In this document: piece after piece, positions 35,327 through 45,886 of the stretch
Numbering within the stretch: the first letter of the stretch is position 1
How the letters are laid out: every line of letters begins with the position of its first letter
Assembly (NCBI GenBank): GCA_001295775.1
Contig: LJIA01000012.1
Span: 91,321 to 155,320 of the forward strand
DNA from: a beta proteobacterium AAP99
Lineage (GTDB): Bacteria > Pseudomonadota > Gammaproteobacteria > Burkholderiales > Burkholderiaceae_C
Direction of reading: 5' to 3'
DNA: 64,000 nt
Position numbers and translations under genes: made by a program
The notes under the pieces: generated by a model
What the model was told of the DNA's origin: nothing
The model's database searches: none
Seen by the model: only the letters and a program-made list of their open reading frames with translations

Positions 35327-38300
35327 TCAGGCCGGCTGAGGTGCCCTGCTGCCCAGGAAGCCGCGAATGTGGCCGAGCAGTTCGTTGTCCTGATAGGGCT
35401 TGCCCAGGAACACGTTCACGCCCAGCTCCATTGCGAAGTTGCGGTGCTTGTCCGCCGTCCGCGAGGTGATCATGATGATCGGCAGCTCGGTATAGCGGGC
35501 ATCGCCACGGATGTTGCGCGTGAGATCGAAGCCATCCATGCGCGGCATTTCGATGTCCACCAGCATCACGTCCGGCGTCACGTCCTGCAGCTGGCGCAGC
35601 GCGTCCACGCCGTCCTTGGCCAGCACCACCTGGAAGCCTTCGCGCGACAGCAGGCGCTGTGTGACGCGACGCACGGTGAGCGAGTCGTCCACCACCATGA
35701 CCACAGGCAGCGTGCGCAGCCCTTGCGAAGGTTCGGAGGCTGCAGCGCGGCCATCCACGATTTCGGCGACGGCGCCGCCCACAACGGCATCTTGAGGTGC
35801 GGAGGGGTGGGGCGCTGTGGCTGCGTGACCGAAGCGTTGAGCCATCGGCAGCGGGTTGATGATGAGCACCACCTCACCGGAGCCGAGCACGGTTGCACCG
35901 GAGATGCCGATGACGCGCGCCAGCTGCGGCCCGATGTTCTTCACCACGACTTCGCGGGTGCCGATCACTTCGTCGACGTGAATGGCCGTGCGCTCGTCAC
36001 CCTGCGCCAAAACGACGACGGGCGAGTAGCGCTGCGCAGCCGGCGTCGCATCATCCAGCGCCATGAGCTGTGCAAGGTAGTGCATCGCGACGGGCTTGCC
36101 GCGAGAGATCACCTGACCTTCGTTGTAGGCCGCCGCCAGCGCAGCCGCCTTCAGCTGCTGCACTTCGGACACCAGCACCGCAGGCAAGGCCACCGTGTGG
36201 CTGCCCACGCGCACGAGCACGACCTGTGTCACGGCGAGCGTCAGGGGCAGGAAAATCGTGAACTGCGTGCCCTTGCCGGCGTCTGTACTGACCGAGATGC
36301 GGCCACCCAGTGACGCAGTCTCCGCACGAACCACGTCCATGCCCACACCGCGGCCGGCCAGCTCGGTGAGCTCGGTGGCTGTGGAGAAGCCGGGTTGGAA
36401 GATCAGCTCAGTCAGCTCGGTGTCACTGACCGATGCATCTGCAGCGAGCAGACCCCGTTCAACACCACGCTCGCGGATGCGCGGCAAGTTCAGACCGGCG
36501 CCGTCGTCACTGAACGTGATGCGGATTTCATTACCTTCCTGGCGCACATCCACCTGGATGTTGCCCTGTTCGCCCTTGCCGCTGGCCGTGCGGCGCTCGG
36601 CAGACTCGACGCCGTGCGCCACTGCGTTGCGCAGCAAATGCTCGAACGGGCCGACCATGCGCTCCAGCACCGCGCGGTCCACTTCATTGCCTGCACCTCG
36701 GATATCCAGTGCGACGCGCTTGCCCGTGTCCCGGCCCGCCTGACGTACGACGCGATACAAGCGGTTCGAGACGCTGTCGAAGGGCACCATGCGCACGCGC
36801 ATCAGATCCTGCGTCAGATCGCGGGTCAGTCGGGCCTGATTCAGCAAGTCCCGATCCGCTTCGACGAGCGAACGGCCCAAGTTCTGCTGCACGGTCTGCA
36901 CGTCGTTCACAGATTCTGCGATGAGACGGGTCAGTTCCTGCAGGCGCGTAAACCGGTCGAATTCAAGCGGGTCGAAGCCGGCATCGAGGCGCTGCTGCTC
37001 CAGGCGCGATTCGATCTGCGACTCGGCCTGGATTTCGAGTTCGCGCAGTTGTGTACGCAGACGACTGACGTTTTCGGTCAGTTCACCGAGCGCATTGCGG
37101 ATACCCACGACTTCCGCTTCCACGCGGGTTCGCGCGATCGCGACTTCACCGGCCTGGTTCACCAGACGGTCAAGAATGTCTGCGCGGACGCGAACCAGCG
37201 CACCACCGGCTTCGGCTGCGGCCGCGGGCAGCGTCGCGGGTGCCGTGACCGGAGCGACCGGTGTGCGCACTGGGAAGTTGATGACATTCGCAGCGGCGCC
37301 CTGCGCCTCGGAAGCAGGTGCCCGGGCTTCGACGGCAGCTGCCGCGGTGCTTGCATCTTGTTCAGCGCGCTCGGCATCAGCCAGCAGGTCAGCCTCCGTG
37401 CGGTTGCCGCTGGTGACTTCAAAGACCAGCTGCATGCGGTCGTTTCGGCGCTCAAGCTCGTCAAACAGCGCGTCGCTGTGGTCGCCGCTAGTCACGGCAT
37501 GCTCGATGCGCGTCTCCATTTCGTGGGCTGACTGACCGACGCGCAACGCACCCGCCATGCGCGCGCTGCCCTTCAGCGTGTGCAGGGTACGAAGAAGAGA
37601 GGCAGGATGTTGCTCTGCAGCCGGCTGAGCACGCCAAGCACGCAGACCATCGCTGAGCTGCGGGAACTGCTCGTGCGCTTCAAGAGAGAAGATCTCGAAT
37701 AGCTCAGGCTCGATCTCGTCGCGGATGCCTACATCAGGCAGCAAGGCCGAGTCGACAGCAGCGACGGGTGCACGAACTTCCACCACGGGGACGACCGGCC
37801 GTTCGACGGCAGTGGGTGCGGCTTCGACGACCGGTGCCGGCACTGCAATCGGCTCGGATACAGCCGGCGCTTCGCTCTCGGCAACGACTGGCGGTTCCTC
37901 AAGAGCAGGCGGTGCCTCGACATCAAGCGCCGCAGGCGGCTCAATCGATTCGAGCGTGGCAACGGACTCGATCAGTTCAACGGACTCAATCGGTGCTTCG
38001 GCGACGACGTCATCACCCAGCAGCAAGTCAATCTCACGGGCTTGGGCGGGCTCCTCCAAGGCAATGACCGGAGTCGACTCGACCACCGGGGCCTCCGGCG
38101 CGACGTCGGCCACCGCGTCCGCAGCATCGACTGCATCCGCGTGGGCCAAGCCATCCAGCAGGGCAACGGCAAGCGTGCTGACAGGCGGATACTCACCGGA
38201 AGCAAAGCCACGCTGCATCGCCACCAGCTCGCCTGCGATCGTCTCGAGCGCCGCGTGTCCTGCGGAATCAAACGTGCGCTGAGTGCGCTTGGCAGCAAGC

Positions 38301-41300
38301 AGCAGATCCTCGAGCTGGCCAGCCACCGTCTGAATGGTGCGCGCTCCAACCGTGGCGGCACTGCCTGCCAGCGTATGCGCAAGACGCAGTGCCAGTTCTG
38401 AAACCGGCCGCTCTTGCTCATGCGACCACTCGGCGAAGTCCTGGCTGAGCCGACGGAGGTTCTCGTCGGCCTCGGCGGTGTAAATGTTGAACAGAGGAAC
38501 GCTGATCGTGACCGGACCGATCTGCTTCACATCTTCGGCCGCTGCGGCGTCCGACTCGGCAGGTAAGACTGCTGCGCCTTCGCCGGAGGATTCCAGTGGC
38601 AGATCGACCACCGACACAGGAGCGGCGAAGAGTGGTTCTCCAAGGTCCAGATCGAGATCCAGCGCGAGATCGAGCGGTGCCTCAGCCGCTGAAGCGGGCG
38701 CAGTCTGCGGCAGATCCATGGCCGGCAGGCTCAGATCAAAGTCCGGGACGAGGGGTGCGTCCACGACCTCAACGGTCTCCAGCACGGGCTCCGGAGCGCC
38801 GGTGCCATCCGGTTCGACACCCGGCAGGTCTAGCGCGAGGTCCAGTGTCGGGAGAGCCTCCTCGGTCGCTTCAGCGGCTTGTACCTGAGGCGCAGCCGCT
38901 TCGCTCTCGGCACTCCAGCGATAGACACCTTCATTGCGCAAGGCCGCGGCCGCGGTCTGGAACGCCTCTGGCTTGCGCCATGAGCGCCCCGTACTGTCGA
39001 TCTCGTCCACCCAAGCCCGGAGTTCATGAGCAGAGGTCGTGAGCAGGCGCAGCAGTTCCGGCGTTGCAACCAGACCTTCCGCGAGCCAGTGGTTCATCAA
39101 CTGCTCAATCGCCCACGACGCTTCACCGAGATTGTCGAGGCCGACCATGCGCCCCGAACCCTTGAGTGTGTGGAAGCCACGGCGGAGCGTGGTCAGTACG
39201 GCTTGGTCAGATGGACTCGCTTCGGCCTGCGGAATGGCTCCGCCGATCGTGTCGAGCACCTCGCGCGCTTCTTCAATGAAGATTCCCAACAGCTCGGCAT
39301 CGATGGCCTCTTCGGACTCGGGCACTGGCTGGGTCGGCGCGAGTGCGGCTGCGGCGCTTGGCGTTTCGTCTAGCGCCTGTGCAAGTGTCGTCAGTGCGGA
39401 TGCGTCACCGGTCGGCGACAGCGCCGCCAGTGCCTTGCTGGTCTGGGACACAAGCGAAGGCTCGTCGATGATCGCCGCGCCGTCACGCATGGCGATCAGG
39501 GAATCGCGCAGCTCGGCCTTGATGGACTCGTCCTGCGGGCTCTCCTGCAGGGCGCCAATCAGCTCAACTGTTTTTTTTTGATGTCCCTGGATCACCTGCT
39601 CGAGGCTCTCCTCTGGCTCAACCAGCGAAAGCTCAGGCAGCGAAGGCACGATGGGCTCGGCAACCAGTACGCTGGTCACTTCGCGCGAGGCTGATGCGGT
39701 GTCTTCAGCGCGCTCGGCGAGGCCCTGGGATGCCGCATCAAAGACATACCGATCACGATTGCCTTCAGGGTCGCGCAGGAATGCTTCCACAGCAAGCGTC
39801 AGCCGACCATAGTTCTCGGCGAGCCGCGTGAATTCGCTCTCTGCCGGCTCAGCCTCGGGCAGCGTGAATTCCCGCAGCGTATTGCGGATGCTTCCGACGG
39901 CCTTTGCGGCCTCAGGCATGCCGAGCACGCCAAGTGCCCCTTCAACCTGCGCCAGCGGCGCGTCGTTGCCGTTCAGGGGCGACTTGTCGGCGGGATTGCG
40001 GAAGTATTGGTCCAGATTCTTTTCAACCGCGCCCAGCTGTGCGGACAACTCAGTTGTCAGCGACTGGAATGTGGACCGATCCTGCTCCCGGCGAGCGATT
40101 TCGTTGAGCCAGGTCTCCATCGGGCCGGGATCCTGACCACCGGCAGCAGCCTCGATGCGCCGGATGAGTGCCGCGACGCGTTCGTCACGCCTCGGATCCG
40201 GGCTGTGGATCGACCCGAGCAGCAGCTCCAGATACAGGATGCCGCTGGCAACCTCAAGCCCCAACACGTCGTCTGGTACGCGGCCGTCGGCAGCGCAGCG
40301 CATGGCAGTTGTGCCCATGACCGCAGCAAGACTTTCGGCACTCGCCTGACGCAGACGCTCCAGCAAGCTGCCCAAGTCCTTGGCCTGCCGCGAAAACTGC
40401 TCAAGTGTCTCGAACTGTCCGCGCGCGGCCAGCCCGCCGGGCTCGGCATCACGGCTGCCTGCAGCCTGATTCCAGATGCCCTTGATCTGCGCCACCTTCT
40501 CCCTGGCGCTGGCGAGGATGTCACGGTCAATCCGAACGAAACGACTCGTTTCGTAATCGCGCGGCACCGCTTTCTCGAGCGAAAACACCTGCTGCACCTG
40601 TGCGACGACGGGGGCAGACCCGGGCGCCTTGGCCACGTAGAACAAGGCATCCTTCATCAAGCGCTCGGCTACCTGCGGTGAGCCGTCAACCAGGCGCTTG
40701 ACCTGCAGATTCACACGCGCGGCCAGACGCTTGAGGTTCAGATCGCGTTCGGTCCCCGGTGCAGTCTCGCGAGCCGTAGCCAGCGCGGTGAGCACCGTCC
40801 AGAACGTGTGGTGCTGCGGCGAGCGCTGCGTCTGAGCCACGGTGGCCAGCGCAGCGGCCATTTCCTTCCAGGTGGTTGGGGTCGCCTGGTCCTGCAGCAG
40901 CTGCAACAGCGATAACTCGTAGCGACGTCGTGCGGCCTTCAGGGTCGGCTGCACGGTTGCTTCATCTAGTGTGCTGCTCTCCGCCGGGAGGATGCGAGCA
41001 GACAGATCCGGGAAGAACAGATCGGCGGCATGCACCCGCTCAGCATTGCGGGCGCTCAGCACGTCGCGCAGATAGGGGAACAGACGCAGCGGTTCGTGCG
41101 CACCGCCGGCAAGCAGCTCTTCGCAGTAGGCAACGATGGCGGTCAGACTGTCGTCAACGGCATCAAGCGCGGCTGGGGTGGCGTGATCCGGTTCGGCCTC
41201 AAATTGGGCCAGCAGCGACTCGACGGCCTCGGACAGGGTCGAAAGTCCCTCGATGTCCAACATCTGCAGAGCACCGTGAAACTGGTGCACGCGGTTGATG

Positions 41301-41428
41301 GCCAGCGCCAGACTGCCGCTGTCATTGCGCTGCGCGCGGTACTTGGCCAGCGCTTCCTGCGCTTCACTGGCCACGGTGCGCACTTCCGGGAAGATCCAAG
41401 AAAGCGGCGCGGTGTCGATGGTCTTCAT
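35327..41428 (-). CDS. chpA: Twitching-motility hybrid histidine kinase ChpA (PilL)
   Basis: A 2033-residue CheA-type hybrid kinase controlling type IV pili. The N-terminal third is helical with degenerate Hpt-like modules. Three phosphotransfer (Hpt) domains have canonical sites: His753 in HTLKGSGRMVG, His1018 in HTLAGSAATVG and His1283 in HTLKGSARMAG. Then follow the CheA dimerisation region (about 1415-1520), the HATPase (about 1530-1690, LLRNAVAHGVES), a CheW domain (about 1690-1830) and a receiver with Asp1958 in MLVDIEMPRMDG. Low-complexity Ala/Glu/Pro linkers join the Hpt domains. The ATG at 41428 has a G-rich ribosome binding site 4 bases upstream. An A9 tract lies around codon 616. 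Last gene of pilG-H-I-J-chpA. Confidence 0.95.
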   Translation of the reverse strand: MKTIDTAPLSWIFPEVRTVASEAQEALAKYRAQRNDSGSLALAINRVHQFHGALQMLDIEGLSTLSEAVESLLAQFEAEPDHATPAALDAVDDSLTAIVAYCEELLAGGAHEPLRLFPYLRDVLSARNAERVHAADLFFPDLSARILPAESSTLDEATVQPTLKAARRRYELSLLQLLQDQATPTTWKEMAAALATVAQTQRSPQHHTFWTVLTALATARETAPGTERDLNLKRLAARVNLQVKRLVDGSPQVAERLMKDALFYVAKAPGSAPVVAQVQQVFSLEKAVPRDYETSRFVRIDRDILASAREKVAQIKGIWNQAAGSRDAEPGGLAARGQFETLEQFSRQAKDLGSLLERLRQASAESLAAVMGTTAMRCAADGRVPDDVLGLEVASGILYLELLLGSIHSPDPRRDERVAALIRRIEAAAGGQDPGPMETWLNEIARREQDRSTFQSLTTELSAQLGAVEKNLDQYFRNPADKSPLNGNDAPLAQVEGALGVLGMPEAAKAVGSIRNTLREFTLPEAEPAESEFTRLAENYGRLTLAVEAFLRDPEGNRDRYVFDAASQGLAERAEDTASASREVTSVLVAEPIVPSLPELSLVEPEESLEQVIQGHQKKTVELIGALQESPQDESIKAELRDSLIAMRDGAAIIDEPSLVSQTSKALAALSPTGDASALTTLAQALDETPSAAAALAPTQPVPESEEAIDAELLGIFIEEAREVLDTIGGAIPQAEASPSDQAVLTTLRRGFHTLKGSGRMVGLDNLGEASWAIEQLMNHWLAEGLVATPELLRLLTTSAHELRAWVDEIDSTGRSWRKPEAFQTAAAALRNEGVYRWSAESEAAAPQVQAAEATEEALPTLDLALDLPGVEPDGTGAPEPVLETVEVVDAPLVPDFDLSLPAMDLPQTAPASAAEAPLDLALDLDLDLGEPLFAAPVSVVDLPLESSGEGAAVLPAESDAAAAEDVKQIGPVTISVPLFNIYTAEADENLRRLSQDFAEWSHEQERPVSELALRLAHTLAGSAATVGARTIQTVAGQLEDLLLAAKRTQRTFDSAGHAALETIAGELVAMQRGFASGEYPPVSTLAVALLDGLAHADAVDAADAVADVAPEAPVVESTPVIALEEPAQAREIDLLLGDDVVAEAPIESVELIESVATLESIEPPAALDVEAPPALEEPPVVAESEAPAVSEPIAVPAPVVEAAPTAVERPVVPVVEVRAPVAAVDSALLPDVGIRDEIEPELFEIFSLEAHEQFPQLSDGLRAWRAQPAAEQHPASLLRTLHTLKGSARMAGALRVGQSAHEMETRIEHAVTSGDHSDALFDELERRNDRMQLVFEVTSGNRTEADLLADAERAEQDASTAAAAVEARAPASEAQGAAANVINFPVRTPVAPVTAPATLPAAAAEAGGALVRVRADILDRLVNQAGEVAIARTRVEAEVVGIRNALGELTENVSRLRTQLRELEIQAESQIESRLEQQRLDAGFDPLEFDRFTRLQELTRLIAESVNDVQTVQQNLGRSLVEADRDLLNQARLTRDLTQDLMRVRMVPFDSVSNRLYRVVRQAGRDTGKRVALDIRGAGNEVDRAVLERMVGPFEHLLRNAVAHGVESAERRTASGKGEQGNIQVDVRQEGNEIRITFSDDGAGLNLPRIRERGVERGLLAADASVSDTELTELIFQPGFSTATELTELAGRGVGMDVVRAETASLGGRISVSTDAGKGTQFTIFLPLTLAVTQVVLVRVGSHTVALPAVLVSEVQQLKAAALAAAYNEGQVISRGKPVAMHYLAQLMALDDATPAAQRYSPVVVLAQGDERTAIHVDEVIGTREVVVKNIGPQLARVIGISGATVLGSGEVVLIINPLPMAQRFGHAATAPHPSAPQDAVVGGAVAEIVDGRAAASEPSQGLRTLPVVMVVDDSLTVRRVTQRLLSREGFQVVLAKDGVDALRQLQDVTPDVMLVDIEMPRMDGFDLTRNIRGDARYTELPIIMITSRTADKHRNFAMELGVNVFLGKPYQDNELLGHIRGFLGSRAPQPA

Positions 41429-41489
41429 CGATCCCCCCAATAGGTCGAGAGCGTGCCGCCGCGGCTCACGCCACGGCGATAGTCAGGCA

Positions 41490-43775
41490 TCAGGCCGTCG
41501 TCTTGAATCGGGACACCGAGTTCTTCAGCTGCAAGGCCAGTTCAGAGAGCTGGCCAATCGAGCCTGCCGTCTGTTGCGTGCCCTTGGACGTCTGCTCGGT
41601 CACCGCCAGAATCTTCGTGATCGACTGCGACACGCCGGCCGCCTGAACGGCTTGCTGTTCCGTGGAGCGCGAGATGTCCGTAATCAGCTCGGCGAGTTCC
41701 TTGGACACCTGACCGATGTCCTGCAGCGCGTGGCCGGCGGCGTCGGAGAGCTTTGCTCCTTCGACCACACCCTGCGTGGACTTTTCCATGGCGGCCACGG
41801 CATCCTGCGTGTCGGTCTGAATGGTGCGCACAAGGGCGGCAATCTGCTTGGTGGCTTCAGCGGAGCGTTCGGCGAGTCGCTGCACTTCTTCGGCAACCAC
41901 CGAGAAGCCGCGGCCGGCTTCACCTGCGGAGGCCGCTTGGATGGCGGCATTCAGAGCGAGCACGTTGGTCTGTTCGGTAATGTCCGAGATCAGTTCCACG
42001 ATTTCACCGATCTCCTGGGACGACTCGCCCAGTCGCTTGATCCGCTTTGCAGTTTCCTGGATCTGGTCGCGAATTTCGTTCATACCGGCGATGGAGTTTT
42101 CCACCGCCTTCTGCCCGTCTTCGGCGGCTGACAGCGAGCGGCGGGCCACATCGGCGGTGTCCGATGCGCGGCGCGACACCGCCTGAATGTCGGTGGTCAT
42201 GCGCAGCACGTCATCACCCGTGGAGCGGATCTCGCGGGCCTGTTCTTCAGAGGCCTGCAGCAGCTGCATCGAGGTTTCGCGCGCCTGGCCGGATGCGTCG
42301 GCTACCAGCTGGGCGGCCGAAGACACGCGGCCCACCAGACCACGCAGTTCTTCCACGGTGTAGTTCACCGAGTCGGCGATGGCACCGGTGATGTCCTCGG
42401 ACACGGTGGCCTGCACGGTCAAGTCGCCGTCGGCCACTTCCTGCAGTTCGTTCATCAAACGCAGAATGGCTGCCTGGTTCTGGTCATTCAGGCGCTTGGC
42501 CTCCTGCTCCTGCTCCTCGGCGGCGAGTCGCTGGCGTTCGGCTTCCGTGGCGCGCTCACGGCTGTCGTCAAGGAACAGCTTGGCGATACCAGCCGCAGCA
42601 CCTAGCACCAGGAAGGCGCAGAGCAGCATGATGGTGTAGTGCAGCAGGCGACGGTTGGTGGCGCCACGCAACTCTTCTTCCAGCGTGACGAGGTCCTTGC
42701 GCAGCGTTTCGCTCTCGCGGAACACCAGGCTTTCGGCCTGCTTGGCCTGCACGATCCGCTGCAGGTTGGACAGAATGCCGCCGACGCTGCCCTGGAATTG
42801 CTCGAAGGCCTTCTTCAGCTCAGTGAGGCGCTGCTGGACTTCGCTGCCGTTCGGCGCAGCGGGCAGACGAAGCACATCACTGCCGGAGAGCAGACCATCC
42901 AGCAGATCGCGGAAGGTGTTGGTGTCCTTGCCCAGCAGGAAGGCGGTTTCCGGGTTCACGGTTTCGCCAGACACGAGTTCGTTGGCGTTCTTGGCCAGAC
43001 GCTGCGTCAACATCACCAGCTGGCCGGAGGCGGAGATCTCGCGCGCGCTGGCGCCGGAGGACAGCTTGAGTGCAGAGATTTGTTCCGTCAGCTCGAGCAG
43101 CTGCGGGTTGCTCTCGTTGATCACACGCAGGAAGTTACCGAAGTTGGACAGCGGTTCCTTCTGACCCAGAATGGTGGTGGCGCCTTCTTCGCTGCGCTTC
43201 CAGTCGTCGTTGACCTTGGCCAGCGTGGCGGCCACGCTGCCCGGGGTGCTGGCGTAGTTGTTGCCTTTGAAGTCACCGCCATTGGACAGCACGGCCAGCG
43301 CAGACTTCAGCTGGTCACGGGCCTCCTGCACTTCGGCGAAGGAGGCCGCACTACCCACCACGGCGCCCTTCACGGCCTTGGCCAGTCGCTGCGACTGCAC
43401 CTGCGCGTCCACCGTCATCTGAATGTGGCCGGCGTTGTTGTTGGCGAACGCGCCGTCAATCAGCACCGTCAGAATGCCAAGCACCAGCGAACCCACCAGC
43501 ACCGCGGTCAGGATGCGGATCTGACGCGCAATCGGAAGGTGGCCGATCATCGGCAGCTTGAACGCCAAGCGATCATCGGTCGCGGCGCGCATGGTCTGCG
43601 TGTCGTCCGGCTGGAACTCGGGATCGTTGGGTACCTCAACCGGCAACTGCATGACAGTTGGGGCAGCCAGCGCTGCGGCGCCCGCGTCGAGATCCGGTGC
43701 ATTCATCTGCGGATCGTCGGCAAACTCAGCCTTGGCCTTCTTGCCGCCAAACAGTCCACCCAGTTTCAAGGCCAT
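41490..43775 (-). CDS. pilJ: Type IV pilus methyl-accepting chemotaxis protein PilJ
   Basis: A 761-residue transmembrane chemoreceptor. The N-terminal cytosolic tail (about 80 residues) precedes TM1 ([19 protein letters not shown]), a long periplasmic helical PilJ sensor region, TM2 ([20 protein letters not shown]), then a HAMP-like region and the signalling hairpin. The tip reads [20 protein letters not shown] followed by [21 protein letters not shown], standard for MCPs. It should signal through PilI and ChpA to PilG and PilH. AGGAG lies 7 bases before the start. No methylation enzymes (PilK, ChpB) are seen here. Confidence 0.95.
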   Translation of the reverse strand: MALKLGGLFGGKKAKAEFADDPQMNAPDLDAGAAALAAPTVMQLPVEVPNDPEFQPDDTQTMRAATDDRLAFKLPMIGHLPIARQIRILTAVLVGSLVLGILTVLIDGAFANNNAGHIQMTVDAQVQSQRLAKAVKGAVVGSAASFAEVQEARDQLKSALAVLSNGGDFKGNNYASTPGSVAATLAKVNDDWKRSEEGATTILGQKEPLSNFGNFLRVINESNPQLLELTEQISALKLSSGASAREISASGQLVMLTQRLAKNANELVSGETVNPETAFLLGKDTNTFRDLLDGLLSGSDVLRLPAAPNGSEVQQRLTELKKAFEQFQGSVGGILSNLQRIVQAKQAESLVFRESETLRKDLVTLEEELRGATNRRLLHYTIMLLCAFLVLGAAAGIAKLFLDDSRERATEAERQRLAAEEQEQEAKRLNDQNQAAILRLMNELQEVADGDLTVQATVSEDITGAIADSVNYTVEELRGLVGRVSSAAQLVADASGQARETSMQLLQASEEQAREIRSTGDDVLRMTTDIQAVSRRASDTADVARRSLSAAEDGQKAVENSIAGMNEIRDQIQETAKRIKRLGESSQEIGEIVELISDITEQTNVLALNAAIQAASAGEAGRGFSVVAEEVQRLAERSAEATKQIAALVRTIQTDTQDAVAAMEKSTQGVVEGAKLSDAAGHALQDIGQVSKELAELITDISRSTEQQAVQAAGVSQSITKILAVTEQTSKGTQQTAGSIGQLSELALQLKNSVSRFKTTA

Positions 43776-43876
43776 CTTGAGGCTCCTCTTCCTCTACTAA
43801 ACGCTCCGGCCACGGCCCTTGGGCGTGCGGCGCGGAGAACTGCAATACGGATGCGGTGCGGTGCCGGCCCCTCGGC

Positions 43877-44437
43877 TCAGGCTGCACCAATCTGCAAAAA
43901 GCCGTCGGAGGCCGCGAGCGCCTCCAACGAAAGCTCGGTCCACTGTCCACCGGAGCCGTCTCGCCAGGAGCCCAGCGCCACGTGGGTGGCCGCCTCGGGC
44001 AAACCGTCGGCATGAAATTCAGCGGCGCGGAGATCTTCGACGTTGCGCAGGCCCAGAACGCGCGTGGCGATCAGGCCGGCATTCACCCCCAGGGCCGGGG
44101 CCAGAAGGATGACGCGCGAGGTGCTGTCAGTCGGCGTCGGGTCCATGCCGAAGTAACGGCAGAGGTCGACCACGCCGATCAGCGAACCCCGTACATTGGC
44201 CAAGCCTTCGTACCAGGGCAGCGTACGCGGCACCTTGGTCACGGCCGGCACGGAGATGATCTCGCCTGTGGAGGCCAGTGGCAGAAGCAGGTTCAGGGCG
44301 CCACAGCGAACCGCCAGCTTGGGGTGCGCGACTGCAGCGGACTGGGCTTCACGGATTCGCTGGGCGATCCGGGCCTGGAACTCGCGCAGCCGGTTGCGCT
44401 GCGAGTTGTCGGGGCTGTTCGGGGCGGGTGCGCTCAT
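43877..44437 (-). CDS. pilI: CheW-like coupling protein PilI
   Basis: A 186-residue adaptor joining PilJ to ChpA. The CheW domain covers most of it: ISVPAVTKVPRTLPWYEGLANVRGSLIGVVDL and SRVILLAPALGVNAGLIATRVLGL. The ATG at 44437 (MSAPAPNS) is chosen because the upstream frame overlaps pilH coding. It lies between pilH and pilJ in the usual order. Confidence 0.92.
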   Translation of the reverse strand: MSAPAPNSPDNSQRNRLREFQARIAQRIREAQSAAVAHPKLAVRCGALNLLLPLASTGEIISVPAVTKVPRTLPWYEGLANVRGSLIGVVDLCRYFGMDPTPTDSTSRVILLAPALGVNAGLIATRVLGLRNVEDLRAAEFHADGLPEAATHVALGSWRDGSGGQWTELSLEALAASDGFLQIGAA

Positions 44438-44513
44438 CAGCTCGGATGCAGGTGGTTGCTTGTGGCAGTCGTCTGGGCAGGCGGCGTTCAGCGCGTGCGT
44501 TCGGTGCCGCGAA

Positions 44514-44891
44514 TCAGAGTTGCGATTCCGGCAGCGCGCGGATCTTGCCGAGCAGCTCGTCGGGGTTGACCGGCTTGACGACGTAGTCACGCGCGCCCTG
44601 GCGCATGCCCCAAACCTTGTCGGTTTCCTGGCCCTTGGTCGTACACATGATCACCGGGATCATCTCGGTCTCCGGGTCCTTGGACAGAGCCCGGGTGACC
44701 TGGAAGCCGTTCTGGCCGGGCATGACCACGTCCATGATGACGAGCTGCGGGCGCTCGATCTTCACCTTGGAGAGGGCTTCTTCGCCGTTCTCGGCCTGCA
44801 CGACCATGTAGCCGTTCTTCATGAGCAGGTCGGTCAGGAAATAGCGCTCGGTCGGAGAGTCGTCCACGACCATGATCTTGGTGATTGCCAT
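44514..44891 (-). CDS. pilH: Response regulator PilH
   Basis: A 125-residue single-domain receiver. It begins ITKIMVVDDSPTERYFL; the phosphoacceptor is Asp54 in VIMDVVMPGQNGF, and the signalling Thr and Lys are in MCTTKGQETD and VVKPVN. In Pseudomonas PilH opposes PilG in controlling pilus extension and retraction via cAMP and motor ATPases. Sits between pilG and pilI. Confidence 0.95.
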   Translation of the reverse strand: MAITKIMVVDDSPTERYFLTDLLMKNGYMVVQAENGEEALSKVKIERPQLVIMDVVMPGQNGFQVTRALSKDPETEMIPVIMCTTKGQETDKVWGMRQGARDYVVKPVNPDELLGKIRALPESQL

Positions 44892-44914
44892 TGCGTCGTC
44901 TCTATGTAGATCTG

Positions 44915-45310
44915 TCAGCGCTGGGCGAGCAGCTCGGCGTGCGAGCGCACTGCCGCCAACAGGGTTTCCTTGGTGAAAGGTTTGGTCAGATACTGGTCAG
45001 AGCCCACCATCCGGCCGCGCGCCCGGTCGAACAGCCCGTCCTTGGAGGACAGCATGATCACCGGCGTGCTGGAGTACTTGGGGCTCTTCTTGATGAGTGC
45101 GCAGGTCTGATAGCCGTCCAGACGCGGCATCAGGATGTCGCAAAAGATGATGGCCGGTTCGTGGTCGTTGATCTTGGCCAGCGCATCGAAGCCATCCTCG
45201 GCCAGCAGCACCTGACAGCCCACCTGCGACAGGAAGATCTCCGCGCTGCGGCGAATGGTGCTCGAGTCATCGATCACCATCACCTTCAGGCCGTTGAGTA
45301 GTTCAGACAT
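44915..45310 (-). CDS. pilG: Response regulator PilG
   Basis: A 131-residue single-domain receiver. It reads LKVMVIDDSSTIRRSAEIFL at the start, Asp58 in IFCDILMPRLDGY is the phosphoacceptor, and VIMLSSKDGLFD plus YLTKPF carry the Ser/Lys switch. I use the ATG at 45310 (MSELLNG), 11 codons inside the longest frame. First gene of the pil chemosensory operon; the promoter should lie in the AT-rich 45311-45504 gap shared with the end of the rubredoxin gene. Confidence 0.95.
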   Translation of the reverse strand: MSELLNGLKVMVIDDSSTIRRSAEIFLSQVGCQVLLAEDGFDALAKINDHEPAIIFCDILMPRLDGYQTCALIKKSPKYSSTPVIMLSSKDGLFDRARGRMVGSDQYLTKPFTKETLLAAVRSHAELLAQR

Positions 45311-45504
45311 GGGCGGCGGGCACTCGTTGTAGGGAAAGTTCAATCAAACCAAGTTCCGCCGGGCGTGAACAGGTCGCAACCAGACGGAAAGACTCGAGAA
45401 TGCACTAGAAAACTTATCAACGAGTTTAACGAAGCACTTTAGGTGTCGCTAGGAAAATCAGGCACTTGCGAGCGATTCCTGAGCAACTCTCGGTGTGAAA
45501 AACG

Positions 45505-45669
45505 TCAGATTTCCACCATCTCGAAGTCTTCCTTGCGCGCGCCGCACTCCGGGCAGGTCCAGTTCGGCGGTACGTCTTCCCACTTGGTACCGGCGGCGAT
45601 GCCGTCGTCGGGCGCACCCTTCTCTTCGTCATAGATCCAGCCGCAGATCAGGCACATCCAGGTTTTCAT
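45505..45669 (-). CDS. Rubredoxin
   Basis: A 54-residue iron protein for single-electron transfer. Translating the minus strand gives MKTWMCLICGWIYDEEKG, then WTCPECGARKEDFEMVEI. Cys6, Cys9, Cys39 and Cys42 form the two C-x2-C-G knuckles that bind one Fe. Tyr13, Trp37 and the acidic surface are typical of rubredoxin. Short enough to be missed by a length cut-off. Upstream of pilG on the same strand, next to the divergent thiE; I recall the same arrangement in related genomes. Electron partners unknown. Confidence 0.94.
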   Translation of the reverse strand: MKTWMCLICGWIYDEEKGAPDDGIAAGTKWEDVPPNWTCPECGARKEDFEMVEI

Positions 45670-45886
45670 GAAGTCGGACTCTTAGAATGTGAAAGCCCGG
45701 GCATGTTACCGAAGGCAACAGCACTGATTTCCTGTTTCGCCCCCGTGGTGCAGGGCGGGCAACCGCGTGGTGTGCATGCAACGCGAGCTCGCCGGATCTG
45801 TACACCTCTCGCTCTGGTGGACGCCCCAGGCGCCCGCCGCCCTCGGCTCGATCCCCCCGCTTCGTTTGGCCAGACTTCCACACACG

